A stretch of DNA of 64,000 bases from Pseudomonadales bacterium (GTDB lineage: Bacteria; Pseudomonadota; Gammaproteobacteria; Pseudomonadales; Pseudohongiellaceae). Under the pieces are notes generated by a model, which ran no database searches, had not been told where the DNA came from, and saw only the letters and a program-made list of their open reading frames with translations. A program made the position numbers and the translations under genes. Positions 33,097 through 41,881 of this stretch are shown in pieces (positions within the stretch are counted from its first letter, which is position 1; each line of letters begins with the position of its first letter). The stretch is from NCBI GenBank assembly GCA_024234395.1, contig JACKOH010000002.1, forward strand, positions 310,001 through 374,000. Reading direction: 5' to 3'.

Positions 33097-34014
33097 ATGC
33101 CTCTGTTTCCACTGAAAGCCCTGTCACCCGAATCCGCAGCCCTGACCATGGCCAGTTCAGGTATCGCGCTGTTCTCTTTGATGGACGTGGTAATGAAAGG
33201 AGTGTCCCTGGAACTGGGTGCCTACAATGCCATGTTCTGGCGCAGTGCGATCGGCGTGATCATAGCAGGCCTCCTGTTCGCCAGGAGCCGGCCCGCCTGG
33301 CCGGGCAACGCGGCTATCAGACTCCACGTATTGCGCGGTCTGGTCCTGGCATTGATGACTTTTCTGTTCTTCTGGGGTCTCAAGTACCTGCCGATTGCCG
33401 AAGCCGTCAGTCTGACTTTTATTGCCCCTCTGATCGCCCTGTACCTGGCCAGGGTTCTGTTGCATGAAGCCATCGGCCGGAGCGCCGTGCTGGCATCGTT
33501 GACAGGACTGTTCGGTGCGGCAATTATCGTTGCCGGCCGCTTCAGCGGTCAGTACGACGCCGAAGCCGGCAAAGGCATTGCCGCTATTCTGGGATCAGCT
33601 GTCCTCTATGCGTTCAATCTGATCCTGCAACGTCAGCAGGCACTGGTGGCCCGACCGGTCGAGATAGCCTTTTTCCAGAACTGTGTCCTGTTGCTGGTGT
33701 TCGGCAGCCTGGCCCCGTTCTTCGCCGTGCTGCCTGCCGCCGGGATCGTGCCGGCACTGGCCGCCGCTGCGATTCTCAGTATCGTTTCACTTCAGATGAT
33801 GGCGTGGAGTTATGCACGGGCAACGGCAAGCATACTGCTCCCCATCGAATACACTGCATTTGTCTGGGCTGCCCTGTTCGGCTGGCTGGTATTTGACGAC
33901 CGGCTCACGGTTACAACCCTGGCCGGAACCCTGCTGATCGTGATTGGCTGCCTGACCACGGCCCGCCAACAGCCATTGGTGCCGCAGGACGCCGCAGACC
34001 AGACCAGGTCATGA
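33097..34014 (+). CDS. EamA-family (DMT superfamily) transporter
   Basis: About 305 residues with ten predicted membrane helices in two EamA repeats: the first from GIALFSLMDVVMKGVSLELG to GLFGAAIIVAGRF, the second from GKGIAAILGSAVLYAFNLIL to LAGTLLIVIGCLTT. Signature parts are FLFFWGLKYLPIAEAVSLTF and MAWSYARATASILLPIEYTAFVWAALFGWLVF. Such inner-membrane carriers export amino acids, metabolites or nucleosides; the substrate is not predictable. The ATG at 33097 is chosen because it begins just before the first helix region; a TTG at 33040 is in frame. It stands alone and ends 33 bases before the convergent cytochrome gene. Confidence 0.85.
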   Translation: MPLFPLKALSPESAALTMASSGIALFSLMDVVMKGVSLELGAYNAMFWRSAIGVIIAGLLFARSRPAWPGNAAIRLHVLRGLVLALMTFLFFWGLKYLPIAEAVSLTFIAPLIALYLARVLLHEAIGRSAVLASLTGLFGAAIIVAGRFSGQYDAEAGKGIAAILGSAVLYAFNLILQRQQALVARPVEIAFFQNCVLLLVFGSLAPFFAVLPAAGIVPALAAAAILSIVSLQMMAWSYARATASILLPIEYTAFVWAALFGWLVFDDRLTVTTLAGTLLIVIGCLTTARQQPLVPQDAADQTRS

Positions 34015-34047
34015 GTCTTTCGAAGAATTACTGACCCTGCTGACAGG

Positions 34048-34497
34048 CTATTTTGTCAACGGAGCGCCGGCGGAAACAGAACCGGTCGTTGATTCCACAA
34101 CCAGGTCATTCCGATACTTGATGGGATCGTATAGCTTGGTATTGCGCCCGGTAATAATTTCCTGTTCGGTAAACGGCTTGAAGGTATCGTAGTCCGGGTA
34201 AAGGTATCTCACCATCCAGTTCATCAGATCAGCCATCTGCCAGGCCGGGATGGGCGCATCGGTCACCCCGGGAACCCGGACCATATAATCACGCCCGGCA
34301 GGACTCTCCAGCAGCCCGACCAGGTCATAGCGCAGATCGGGTATTACCGGTGGATCGCCGGCACCGTTTTCCAGGTGGCAACCTGAACAGTGCAGCAGAT
34401 AGGCAAACGAAGGTGGATCCGTGTCATCAGCTTTGACAGCACTGCCAAGGGAAAGAGCAATCAGTGCGCCGGAAACCAGAACCGGGGTGCGAATCAC
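34048..34497 (-). CDS. Periplasmic mono-haem cytochrome c of the amine dehydrogenase operon (second)
   Basis: About 149 residues with a signal peptide (VLVSGALIALSLGSAVKA) and one haem site CSGCH followed by LENGAGDPPVIPDLRYDL. The segment MVRVPGVTDAPIPAWQMADLMNWMV contains likely axial-ligand methionines. The GTG at 34497 is used because GAGG is eight bases upstream. It is a paralogue of the preceding cytochrome (same order of LLES.AGRDYMVRVPGV). As last gene of the operon it probably carries electrons from the amine dehydrogenase towards a terminal oxidase. Confidence 0.82.
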   Translation of the reverse strand: MIRTPVLVSGALIALSLGSAVKADDTDPPSFAYLLHCSGCHLENGAGDPPVIPDLRYDLVGLLESPAGRDYMVRVPGVTDAPIPAWQMADLMNWMVRYLYPDYDTFKPFTEQEIITGRNTKLYDPIKYRNDLVVESTTGSVSAGAPLTK

Positions 34498-34572
34498 TTT
34501 ACTTACCTCTTTTTGGTAACCAGTTGCCGGCCAGGCGGGAATCCGCACCGGCCGGAACTGTGATTAAAACGT

Positions 34573-35004
34573 TTACTCAAGGGAAAGCTCCGGGTACAGA
34601 TCGGGAAACATCTGACTGCGATAGCCAAGCGGATCCCACAGTGGCCTGGACCTGCCTGACTCCACTTCCTCCGTTGTAAAGGGGACGAAATCGGTCCGTT
34701 CCGGATAAAACGTGGCAATGATCCAATTCATCAGATCGACCACTTCCGGGGCGGAGATAGGCACCCCGGTCACTCCGGGAACACGCAACATAAAGTCCCT
34801 GCCCTCGGCGCTATCTATGAGATAACCCAGATCAACCCGCAGGTTCGGGACTTCCGGCGGAAACCCGGAACCGTCCGGGAGGTGACAGCCGGCACAGTGC
34901 TGCGCATAGTTTGACGCCGGTTGATAGGTCTGTGCCATTACGGCGGTCCCACCCATTGTGAGAACCGCCGCGATGGCGACCGCAAAACGAATCGGCCGGA
35001 CCAT
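34573..35004 (-). CDS. Periplasmic mono-haem cytochrome c of the amine dehydrogenase operon (first)
   Basis: About 143 residues: signal peptide (FAVAIAAVLTMGGTAVMAQ), haem site CAGCH followed by LPDGSGFPPEVPNLRVDL, then DFMLRVPGVTGVPISAPEV. The ATG at 35004 starts one base after the stop of the mauA/aauA-like gene, so translation is coupled; an apparent longer frame into that gene is antifunctional. Amine dehydrogenases of this type use a cytochrome or the copper protein amicyanin as electron acceptor, and no amicyanin gene is seen, so this cytochrome is the natural candidate acceptor. Confidence 0.85.
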   Translation of the reverse strand: MVRPIRFAVAIAAVLTMGGTAVMAQTYQPASNYAQHCAGCHLPDGSGFPPEVPNLRVDLGYLIDSAEGRDFMLRVPGVTGVPISAPEVVDLMNWIIATFYPERTDFVPFTTEEVESGRSRPLWDPLGYRSQMFPDLYPELSLE

Positions 35005-35005
35005 A

Positions 35006-35569
35006 TCAGGGCTGCGCCACGTTACTGCTCTGTACACCCATGATACGGGCCAGGGTGCAGTGGTAGGCATGGCTGGTGGAACCGAAGCACCAGAGGATGC
35101 TGTTGGCCTTGCTCGGGAAGTAGACCGGTCGGTCACCTTCCGAACGGTGACATCCACAACGACCGCAGCTGCTCTTACCACAGCAGTCATTATAGGAAAT
35201 CAGGTAATCCTGGCCGTCAGCCGGATTGTGACAGGTGCCGACCCAGGCTACCGTTGCAGTTTCCGCACCGGGAGGACACTGGGTTACGGTACCGCCACAA
35301 CAGCTGCACAGGGTTCCGCTGAAGGCGCAGTAACGCCAGTATTCGCAGGACTCCGGATCACCCATATCGGGAATGCTGTCGGAGCTCTGTGCATTGGCCT
35401 GGCGAACCACCGGAAGCATAGGCAGAGTTCCCATCCCGGCCATTAGAATGCCCAGTTTGCCGAAGAAAGAGCGTCGGGACGTACGGGCAGCCAGGAATCG
35501 GATAGCCCCGGTGGTGACCGAATCCAGATCTTTCAGTAACTGATCCAGAAGCTGTTCTCTATTGTTCAT
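35006..35569 (-). CDS. Amine dehydrogenase light chain with TTQ cofactor residues
   Basis: Protein of 187 residues with a Tat-like leader (RTSRRSFFGKLG then a hydrophobic run to ANAQ). The mature domain is Cys-rich like MauA/AauA: CEYWRYCAFSGTLCSCCGG, DCCGKSSCGRCGCH and WCFG. W109 and W160 are 51 apart, like the two tryptophans (57 and 108) that form tryptophan tryptophylquinone in the Paracoccus enzyme, and D128 takes the place of the catalytic Asp76. It oxidises primary amines to aldehyde and ammonia. Methylamine and aromatic-amine enzymes cannot be told apart here. The start overlaps the stop of the mauD-like gene. Confidence 0.93.
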   Translation of the reverse strand: MNNREQLLDQLLKDLDSVTTGAIRFLAARTSRRSFFGKLGILMAGMGTLPMLPVVRQANAQSSDSIPDMGDPESCEYWRYCAFSGTLCSCCGGTVTQCPPGAETATVAWVGTCHNPADGQDYLISYNDCCGKSSCGRCGCHRSEGDRPVYFPSKANSILWCFGSTSHAYHCTLARIMGVQSSNVAQP

Positions 35570-36171
35570 GCCTGTTCTCCAATAAGTTCTTCCTTAACAA
35601 GGTAATCCTGAATGGATTCATATCCACTGCGCATGGATTCCACCAGGCTCTCCAGGTGCTCACGGCTGTTAACCAGGCCCTTGGATCGCAGCACACCCTG
35701 TTCGTCGATCAGCACTGCATAAGGCAGCTTGCCCACTTCGAATTTCATACCCAGTTCCAAGGAAACGATGTATGGGTATTTCTCGATCTTCATCTTGCTG
35801 ACATAGTCGCTGTGCTTCTGCACCTGACCACCGTCGCTGCCGAAAACCAGGGACAGCTTCTCGTCCTTGGCCATGGACTTGGCAGTGGGCACCAGCTCTT
35901 TACAGATCGGGCAGGTGGGAGAAACAAACAGCACCAGTTGCGGCAGTTTACTGGGGCCACCGATGGTTACCGGAGTCCCCTTGAGGTCCGGTACGGAAAG
36001 TACGGGTGCCGGTTGTCCCACCTTGGGTCCCGCCGTTGTCATCAGCGCTCCAGCCGGCGCCAGCCGGGTGTGCAGCACACCAATTTGTCGGGCCAGAGCG
36101 AACATCGCAAAAACCAGTATCAGAACCACTGCCGACAGCAGCATTACAATTTCAAAAATATAACTATCCAT
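35566..36171 (-). CDS. mauD: MauD/AauD: thioredoxin-like maturation factor of amine dehydrogenase
   Basis: Protein of 201 residues: an N-terminal membrane anchor (residues 5-28) and a periplasmic thioredoxin-like domain with active site CPIC in LFVSPTCPICKELVPTAK and the cis-Pro loop KLPYAVLIDEQG. MauD is needed to form or place the six disulfides of the light chain. It overlaps the mauE-like gene by eight bases and the light-chain gene by four, so the order E-D-A is tightly coupled. Confidence 0.92.
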   Translation of the reverse strand: MDSYIFEIVMLLSAVVLILVFAMFALARQIGVLHTRLAPAGALMTTAGPKVGQPAPVLSVPDLKGTPVTIGGPSKLPQLVLFVSPTCPICKELVPTAKSMAKDEKLSLVFGSDGGQVQKHSDYVSKMKIEKYPYIVSLELGMKFEVGKLPYAVLIDEQGVLRSKGLVNSREHLESLVESMRSGYESIQDYLVKEELIGEQA

Positions 36172-36700
36172 TGCTGGAACTCCTGTTAGTAAGAACGGAA
36201 TTATTTCTCACCAGCTGCTCCACCAACAGGTAGATCATGGCAAGCACTGCTGTCATCAGGACCAGCAGCAGAGTGTCTCCCCAAACCATCGTGCGATCGC
36301 TGGCGGGAACCATCAGCATCGAGGCTCCTGCCACCAGTACCGCATTGCGCAGCAACAGCCAGTAGGAAAGTGCCTGTGGCTGGCCACCGCAACCGCAATC
36401 AATGTTGTTGCGACCACGCAGCAGATTGATTGCCATGCCCAGCGCGTATGCGGAAAGCAGCAACACGGCAAGAAACGCGGCAAAGGCTCGGGTGTAGGGA
36501 ATCAGAATGAGAAAAACGATAGCCATCTCCGCGGCGGGCAGCAGTTTTGAAGCCAGCGGCAGGACCGGCACCGGCAACAGCTCGTAAGCTGCCAGCTGGG
36601 CCTGGAAATGGCGCGGCGAACTCATCTTGTGCCTGGCCGCCATGAAGAACAGCAGGGCCAGGGAGACCGAGATCACCAGGGTAATCAGTGGATCAATCAT
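36164..36700 (-). CDS. mauE: MauE/AauE: membrane protein for amine dehydrogenase maturation
   Basis: Protein of 178 residues with four to five membrane helices and the family motif NNIDCGCGGQPQALSYWLLLRN near the middle, carrying the redox cysteines. MauE works with MauD on the folding and disulfide formation of the light chain, resembling the DoxX/VKOR-like electron carriers. GGAGCTG before the ATG supports the start. It lies 20 bases after the heavy-chain gene. Confidence 0.9.
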   Translation of the reverse strand: MIDPLITLVISVSLALLFFMAARHKMSSPRHFQAQLAAYELLPVPVLPLASKLLPAAEMAIVFLILIPYTRAFAAFLAVLLLSAYALGMAINLLRGRNNIDCGCGGQPQALSYWLLLRNAVLVAGASMLMVPASDRTMVWGDTLLLVLMTAVLAMIYLLVEQLVRNNSVLTNRSSSNG

Positions 36701-36720
36701 GACAAACAGCTCCTGAATGA

Positions 36721-37857
36721 CTAGTCGAAATACAGATTCTGGATAAGGCCGGAAACTTCCGTCACCTTCCTCAACAACGCCCCGCTGGCGGGCTTGCGAA
36801 TGTCGATGTTGTCACCGGTTGACACCAGCATCAGAGGATCGTCGTCCTGAGTAATCTGTACACCGCTAATAGGATCTTCCAGTTCCAGTCGATAACCACG
36901 GCGTTTGGTTGCCATGCTGAAGCCCCACAATTCCGTGCCGGGATCTTCGAAAGTTTCCTGGCCGCCGCCTTTGTGCATGACCGTGACCAGCACACCAATA
37001 TCCGAATTGTAGGCGAACGGCTGTCTTCCACCTATCCGCCAGCCATCGTCAGGCTCGATAACAATGCCGTTGCGATCCGGGTTCTCGGAATCCGGGGGAT
37101 TTATAGACCAGGGCTCACTGACCAGCACTTCGCCGCCCACAACAGTAGCCTCATATACCAGGCCTTCCATGGAGACGAAGATCCAGCCATCGGCGGAAGC
37201 AACCGCATAGTCGTAAACCGGGTCTTCCTGCAGGTCGAAGAAAGCTTCACTGCGACGGCGACCGATCTCCTGCCCCTCGTCGTTAAGCTCAATCAACTGA
37301 ATCCGGCCATCGGCACAGGCCATGATGAAGCCGGTTTCCACCGGGTAGATTCCGGCGCAGCTGGGCGTGGAAATCTCGGTGACAAATTCATTGGTTTCGG
37401 TGTTGACGATAGACACTGATATGCCTGGAGTAATATTCCAGACACCGATGAACTTGTTCATGATCAGACCAATCATTCCACTGTGGCCGATCCCCGCAGC
37501 CTTGGTAGGGATCTCGATTTCGGTTACCGGCAGGGTGGTCTGGGCGTCGTAGGCGATAACCAGGTCAAGCCGATCGCCGTAAACATTGCGGGAGTAGAAA
37601 GACCCGTAGGCGTAGATAAGACCGCGATCCATTTGCGGACGGATGGCTGGCGAAAACCTGGAAAGAGTCAGAATCCCGCCGACTCTGCCAGTGTCACCAT
37701 CGATCAGATGCGCGGACTGGCCACCTCTGACTGAAAACCAGTGGGGACCCGTTTCGCCGACGGTGAGAGCATCCCCTACCACCGTATCCCATGGCTGGGC
37801 GTTCACGACAGTGGGCGCTAGCGCTACTGCCACCATAAATACCAGATGCTTAAACAT
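36721..37857 (-). CDS. Amine dehydrogenase heavy chain (MauB/AauB-like beta-propeller)
   Basis: About 378 residues. Signal peptide (HLVFMVAVALAPTVVNAQ), then a seven-bladed propeller sequence: GPHWFSVRGGQSAHLIDGDTG, IRPQMDRGLIYAYGSFYSRN, RLDLVIAYDAQTLPV-like repeats and the C-terminal LWGFSMATKRRGYRLELEDP. GGGAG six bases before the ATG fixes the start; the frame is open 15 codons upstream. It is the first gene of the operon B-E-D-A-cyt-cyt, the same gene order as the aromatic amine dehydrogenase (aau) cluster. The heavy chain builds the substrate channel around the TTQ of the light chain. Confidence 0.9.
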   Translation of the reverse strand: MFKHLVFMVAVALAPTVVNAQPWDTVVGDALTVGETGPHWFSVRGGQSAHLIDGDTGRVGGILTLSRFSPAIRPQMDRGLIYAYGSFYSRNVYGDRLDLVIAYDAQTTLPVTEIEIPTKAAGIGHSGMIGLIMNKFIGVWNITPGISVSIVNTETNEFVTEISTPSCAGIYPVETGFIMACADGRIQLIELNDEGQEIGRRRSEAFFDLQEDPVYDYAVASADGWIFVSMEGLVYEATVVGGEVLVSEPWSINPPDSENPDRNGIVIEPDDGWRIGGRQPFAYNSDIGVLVTVMHKGGGQETFEDPGTELWGFSMATKRRGYRLELEDPISGVQITQDDDPLMLVSTGDNIDIRKPASGALLRKVTEVSGLIQNLYFD

Positions 37858-38743
37858 TAAATACTCCCAGGAACAAATCCATTCGGTGCTTGACCGGATC
37901 ATCAGGCCTGCCGGCGTCGCCGGTACCTATATTTATCTTCAGAAAGGCCATCGTACCCGGTTAGAGTCTTTTTTCATACTGCCGGCCAGGTGCTCCGGCA
38001 GGTTCAATGGGTGCCTGCCCGCTAACCGCTACGGTAACGAAACAAGCAGTCGGGATTTAGCAATCTCTATGCCACAACGCACCAAGATCGTTTAGCTGCA
38101 TCTATGTCGCTGATTTTCTGACCGTATTGGCAGATGACGGGATCTTGCATTACGCGCTATTTGACCTGCAGGAAGATCAAAAAGGGGCAAAACCGGCGGA
38201 ACACCGCACCAAAAGGACACAGCGGCCCGGTTTTGATCCGTAATTCCACAACCAGTCCGAATTTACCGGAACCTCAGTTCGCCTGACGCACAAAAAACGA
38301 GCCGGACGCACTATCTGCGAGCAAATCTGTGTAATGCCGGCGTCCGGGATACCACGCAATTCATGTCATCATTCGACCTGCTTAATTGAACGCATGGTCA
38401 TTATCAGGATCAATCAGGACCCCAGCCGTGGCCTCGAATTTTCGTCCCGACCCCCGAATATTTCTCAGTAAAAACAGTAGATTAGATCTCAACACTTACT
38501 TCAGACAAAAACTCCTCGTAAAGGTGACCAGGCGAGTGCACAGGATTCGCAGAATAAATGCCGCGTGAATTCTGGCACGGATCATGCTCACCCCTGAGGC
38601 ACAACAACAAGTGGGGGGTCAAAGCCCTGACAAGACGGCCGGCTTCCTGGTTAACCAGACCGGTTGGACTATTTTTATTGAATCAAGGAAACCACAATTT
38701 TTTTAGTTTCATTCTTGGATCGAAGTCTAGGTGAGGAAACACA
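37858..38743. other. Divergent promoter region, amine dehydrogenase operon and TonB receptor
   Basis: About 890 bp with no credible gene. It must hold the promoter of the heavy-chain gene and of the TonB receptor. A palindrome lies at 38647-38658. I see no tRNA or riboswitch-like structure. Confidence 0.6.
38647..38658. promoter_or_regulatory. Palindrome CTGGTTAACCAG before the TonB receptor
   Basis: Perfect 12-base palindrome, 86 bp upstream of the start, itself inside a wider CCGG...CCGG symmetry. TGGT-N2-ACCA is of the kind bound by GntR/FadR-type regulators; no such gene is in the window. Confidence 0.35.
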
Positions 38744-41700
38744 ATGCGCAATCACATCAATCGAAGTAGTAACCGTTATCGAATCAATACGCTGTCGGCG
38801 GCCATTTCCGTCGCCCTGCTCCCCCTGGCGGCACCTGTAGTGCATGCCCAGTCAGCCGACGAGCCGCAGCTGGAGGAAGTTGTCGTAACCGGGTCACGTA
38901 TCACCCGTTTCGAAGGGGACTACACAGCACCGGTTCTGTCCCTGGGAGCCGACCGGATCGAGCAATCCGGTAACGTCAACATCGAAGATTTTGTCAGTGA
39001 AGTCGGGGCACTGGTCGGCTCGTCCGGCTCCTTTCAGACCCAAAGGGATGACGGCGGCGCTCAGGCAGGCGTCAATGCTCTCAACATGCGTAATCTCGGT
39101 AATAATCGAACCCTGACTCTGGTCAACGGCCGACGCCATGTCAGCGCAATTGCTACCGGCGAGCCGCTAGTGGATACCAATACGATTCCGGTTGCCCTGA
39201 TCGAACGGGTCGATGTACTGACCGGTGGTGCCTCCGCGGTTTACGGTGCTGACGCGGTATCGGGCGCGGTTAACTTTATCCTTAAAGACGATTTTGAAGG
39301 CCTCGCCATCAGGACTCAGGGCGGCATGTCCGATCAGGGCGATGCCGAGGATTTTTTCGCCTCCTTCACCTTCGGAACCAACTTTGCCGAAGACCGCGGC
39401 AACGTGACTGCCAGCTATGAATACCGCAAACAGGAAAGGCTGGAGATTTTTGAACGGGACTACGCCCTGAAGAAAAGACAGTATCTGCAGAACAACCCGG
39501 CAGAGTACCGCCAGACTGACGATCCCAACGTCCCTGACCGGATCCTGACACCTCCGGGTGCGCGGACCTTCACCTACACGGCACCGTCCGGCCGCTATGA
39601 CATCCTGGGCTATGATCCTTCGACCGGAGAAGAGCTGACCTACCCGTCACCGATCGCCTTGAATGCCGCAGGCACGCCATTCGACACCGGCACCCCGATT
39701 TCCGGTTTCGCTCAACTGTATGGTGATGGTACACCGACAGCCTATTTCTCCTCGTCGCTGATTCCGGAACTGGAGGTGCATTCCTTCAACGTCCTGGGAC
39801 ACTACGACATCAATGATTACGCTACCGCTTTCGGCGAGTTCAAGTTTGTACAATCCAATGCTGTCAACCCGCAAAGCTCATCCTATACCACGGTATTGGA
39901 ACTGAGTCTGGACAACCCGTTCATCCCGGCTTCCTTCAATAATGTGCTGGCCGGGATTCAGGACCCGTCAATCAACCTGGCGCGTGACGACCTGGAGATG
40001 CGTTCGCTGAACGACAACACCCGGGAAACCACCCGCTTTGTGTTCGGGGTTCGCGGTGATCTGACCGACTGGTTGCGGTATGAAGCCTCTTTCAACCACG
40101 GTGTAACCGACGTCACCGCGCGTCTGGACAACCAGCGCCTCGAAGACCGTTACTTTGCCGCGTTGGATGCGGTAATCGACCCGGCCACCGGCCAGGCTAC
40201 CTGCCGTTCCAACCTGGATCCCTCCGCGGTTCCCCCCAATGACTCCGTGGTTTCTCCCTGGAACCCCGATGTCTGGGGTGATCCGGCCAACATGACCTTC
40301 ACACCGGGACCGGACAGTGGCTGTGTACCTTTCAACCCCTTTATCAGTGGTGAGCAGTACTTCCTGACTCCGGGCAGAATCAATCCGGCCGATCCCAATG
40401 GTGCAGCCCAGGCGTTTATTACCAATGCCGGTGTTCCCCTGGTGAGTGAAGGACAGGCCAAGCAGACTGTAGTCAATGCCTTCGTTTCCGGCGACACAAC
40501 CGGAGTCGGCTTTGAGCTTCCCGGTGGACCGATCGATTTCGTGCTCGGTTATGAATACCGCAAGGAGCAGGTCGCCGATACACCGGATTCCCTGCGTAGT
40601 AACCCCAACGGGCTGACGCCATTCGACTTTGTACGTCCCAGCGGGTCATCCTACGATGTAAATGAGGTATTCGGGGAAGTTTCGGCCCCGATTTTTCAGG
40701 ATCTCGCTCCCTTGCTGCAGGGCCTGAGACTCGACGGCGCCTACCGTTACTCCGACTGGTCCACCATCGGCCAGACCACGGCTTACAGCCTGGGCCTCAA
40801 CTGGACCCTCAGCGACAGCCTGATCATCCGGGGCTCGCACGGCGAATCGGTTCGGGCTCCCAACCTGGTGGAACTGTTCGAGCCGGATAACCAGGCTTCG
40901 TTCCGACCGGACGATCCCTGCGAAGCCGCAAATCTCGGCTTCCAGACTCCGAATACCGTGGCCAACTGTACTGCCGAGCTGACTGCACTGGGTCTCGATC
41001 CCACTGGTTTCGTCTCTGCTTCACCGGTAGGCCGACCGGGTCTGCGCGGTGGTAACCCCAATCTGGAAGAGGAAACCAGCGTCACCTCGACTGTCGGTTT
41101 TGTTTATACACCGCAGTGGGCGCCCGGTCTGGTGACCGCTATCGACTGGTGGGAAATCGATATGTCACAGGGTGTGCTTTATCCCAGCGACGATGAGATC
41201 GTTGAACGCTGCTATGACCAGCCCAGCCTGAACAACCAGTACTGTTCCCTGTTCAGTCGGGCGACTACCGGTTCCCTGATCGGTATCATCGTCGACCTGG
41301 AGCAACGCCCAGTCAACGTCAGTACCCTGTACACTTCCGGTGTCGACTTCAGCGCCAGCTACCCTCTGGACATGAACGATTTCGGCACCCTGACACTAGC
41401 CCTCAACGGCACCTGGCTCGACTCCCTGAAGACCCAGCCTACCGTCGATCCGGGTCAGATCGAGGAAGTCGGCCTGGACGACACCTTACTGGGTGAACAG
41501 GCCCCGGAATGGGTTGGCAACCTCAGTGCCTCCTGGATGCGCGGCCCCTTGTCGGTAACCTATCGATACCGCTATCAGAGTGAGCTGCAACGCTACCGGG
41601 ATGATGAGATTGCCCGTCAGCCCGACATCGCATATCCCATCAAGATCAGCTCTCTGGATGTGCATGATATCCAGGCCAGCTATAGCTTCAGCAGTGGCTG

Positions 41701-41848
41701 GGAAGGCTATATCGGTGTCAACAACCTGACCGAACAGGAACCTGATCCCAGCTATCTGAACCTGCCGGTCGGCCCACGAGGTCGGGTGTTCTACATGGGT
41801 ATCTCTGCGGACTTCGCGGATCTGAACAGTTTCAATCCGTTCCGCTAG
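38744..41848 (+). CDS. TonB-dependent receptor
   Basis: Protein of 1,034 residues. Signal peptide (AISVALLPLAAPVVHAQ), TonB box region EEVVVTGSRI, plug domain with LVNGRR and GGASAVYGADAVSGAVNFIL, and a long 22-strand barrel with many aromatic-ended strands to the last beta-strand. The family of large receptors with NMRNLGNNRTLTLVNGRRHV is common in marine gammaproteobacteria and caulobacteria, and takes up peptides, siderophores or carbohydrates. The substrate is unknown; the TPR-sulfotransferase gene 33 bases downstream is a frequent neighbour of this family. GAGG seven bases before the ATG supports the start. Confidence 0.92.
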   Translation: MRNHINRSSNRYRINTLSAAISVALLPLAAPVVHAQSADEPQLEEVVVTGSRITRFEGDYTAPVLSLGADRIEQSGNVNIEDFVSEVGALVGSSGSFQTQRDDGGAQAGVNALNMRNLGNNRTLTLVNGRRHVSAIATGEPLVDTNTIPVALIERVDVLTGGASAVYGADAVSGAVNFILKDDFEGLAIRTQGGMSDQGDAEDFFASFTFGTNFAEDRGNVTASYEYRKQERLEIFERDYALKKRQYLQNNPAEYRQTDDPNVPDRILTPPGARTFTYTAPSGRYDILGYDPSTGEELTYPSPIALNAAGTPFDTGTPISGFAQLYGDGTPTAYFSSSLIPELEVHSFNVLGHYDINDYATAFGEFKFVQSNAVNPQSSSYTTVLELSLDNPFIPASFNNVLAGIQDPSINLARDDLEMRSLNDNTRETTRFVFGVRGDLTDWLRYEASFNHGVTDVTARLDNQRLEDRYFAALDAVIDPATGQATCRSNLDPSAVPPNDSVVSPWNPDVWGDPANMTFTPGPDSGCVPFNPFISGEQYFLTPGRINPADPNGAAQAFITNAGVPLVSEGQAKQTVVNAFVSGDTTGVGFELPGGPIDFVLGYEYRKEQVADTPDSLRSNPNGLTPFDFVRPSGSSYDVNEVFGEVSAPIFQDLAPLLQGLRLDGAYRYSDWSTIGQTTAYSLGLNWTLSDSLIIRGSHGESVRAPNLVELFEPDNQASFRPDDPCEAANLGFQTPNTVANCTAELTALGLDPTGFVSASPVGRPGLRGGNPNLEEETSVTSTVGFVYTPQWAPGLVTAIDWWEIDMSQGVLYPSDDEIVERCYDQPSLNNQYCSLFSRATTGSLIGIIVDLEQRPVNVSTLYTSGVDFSASYPLDMNDFGTLTLALNGTWLDSLKTQPTVDPGQIEEVGLDDTLLGEQAPEWVGNLSASWMRGPLSVTYRYRYQSELQRYRDDEIARQPDIAYPIKISSLDVHDIQASYSFSSGWEGYIGVNNLTEQEPDPSYLNLPVGPRGRVFYMGISADFADLNSFNPFR

Positions 41849-41881
41849 ACGACTGCCGCTGCCGGTGTAGAATGGTCGCTG

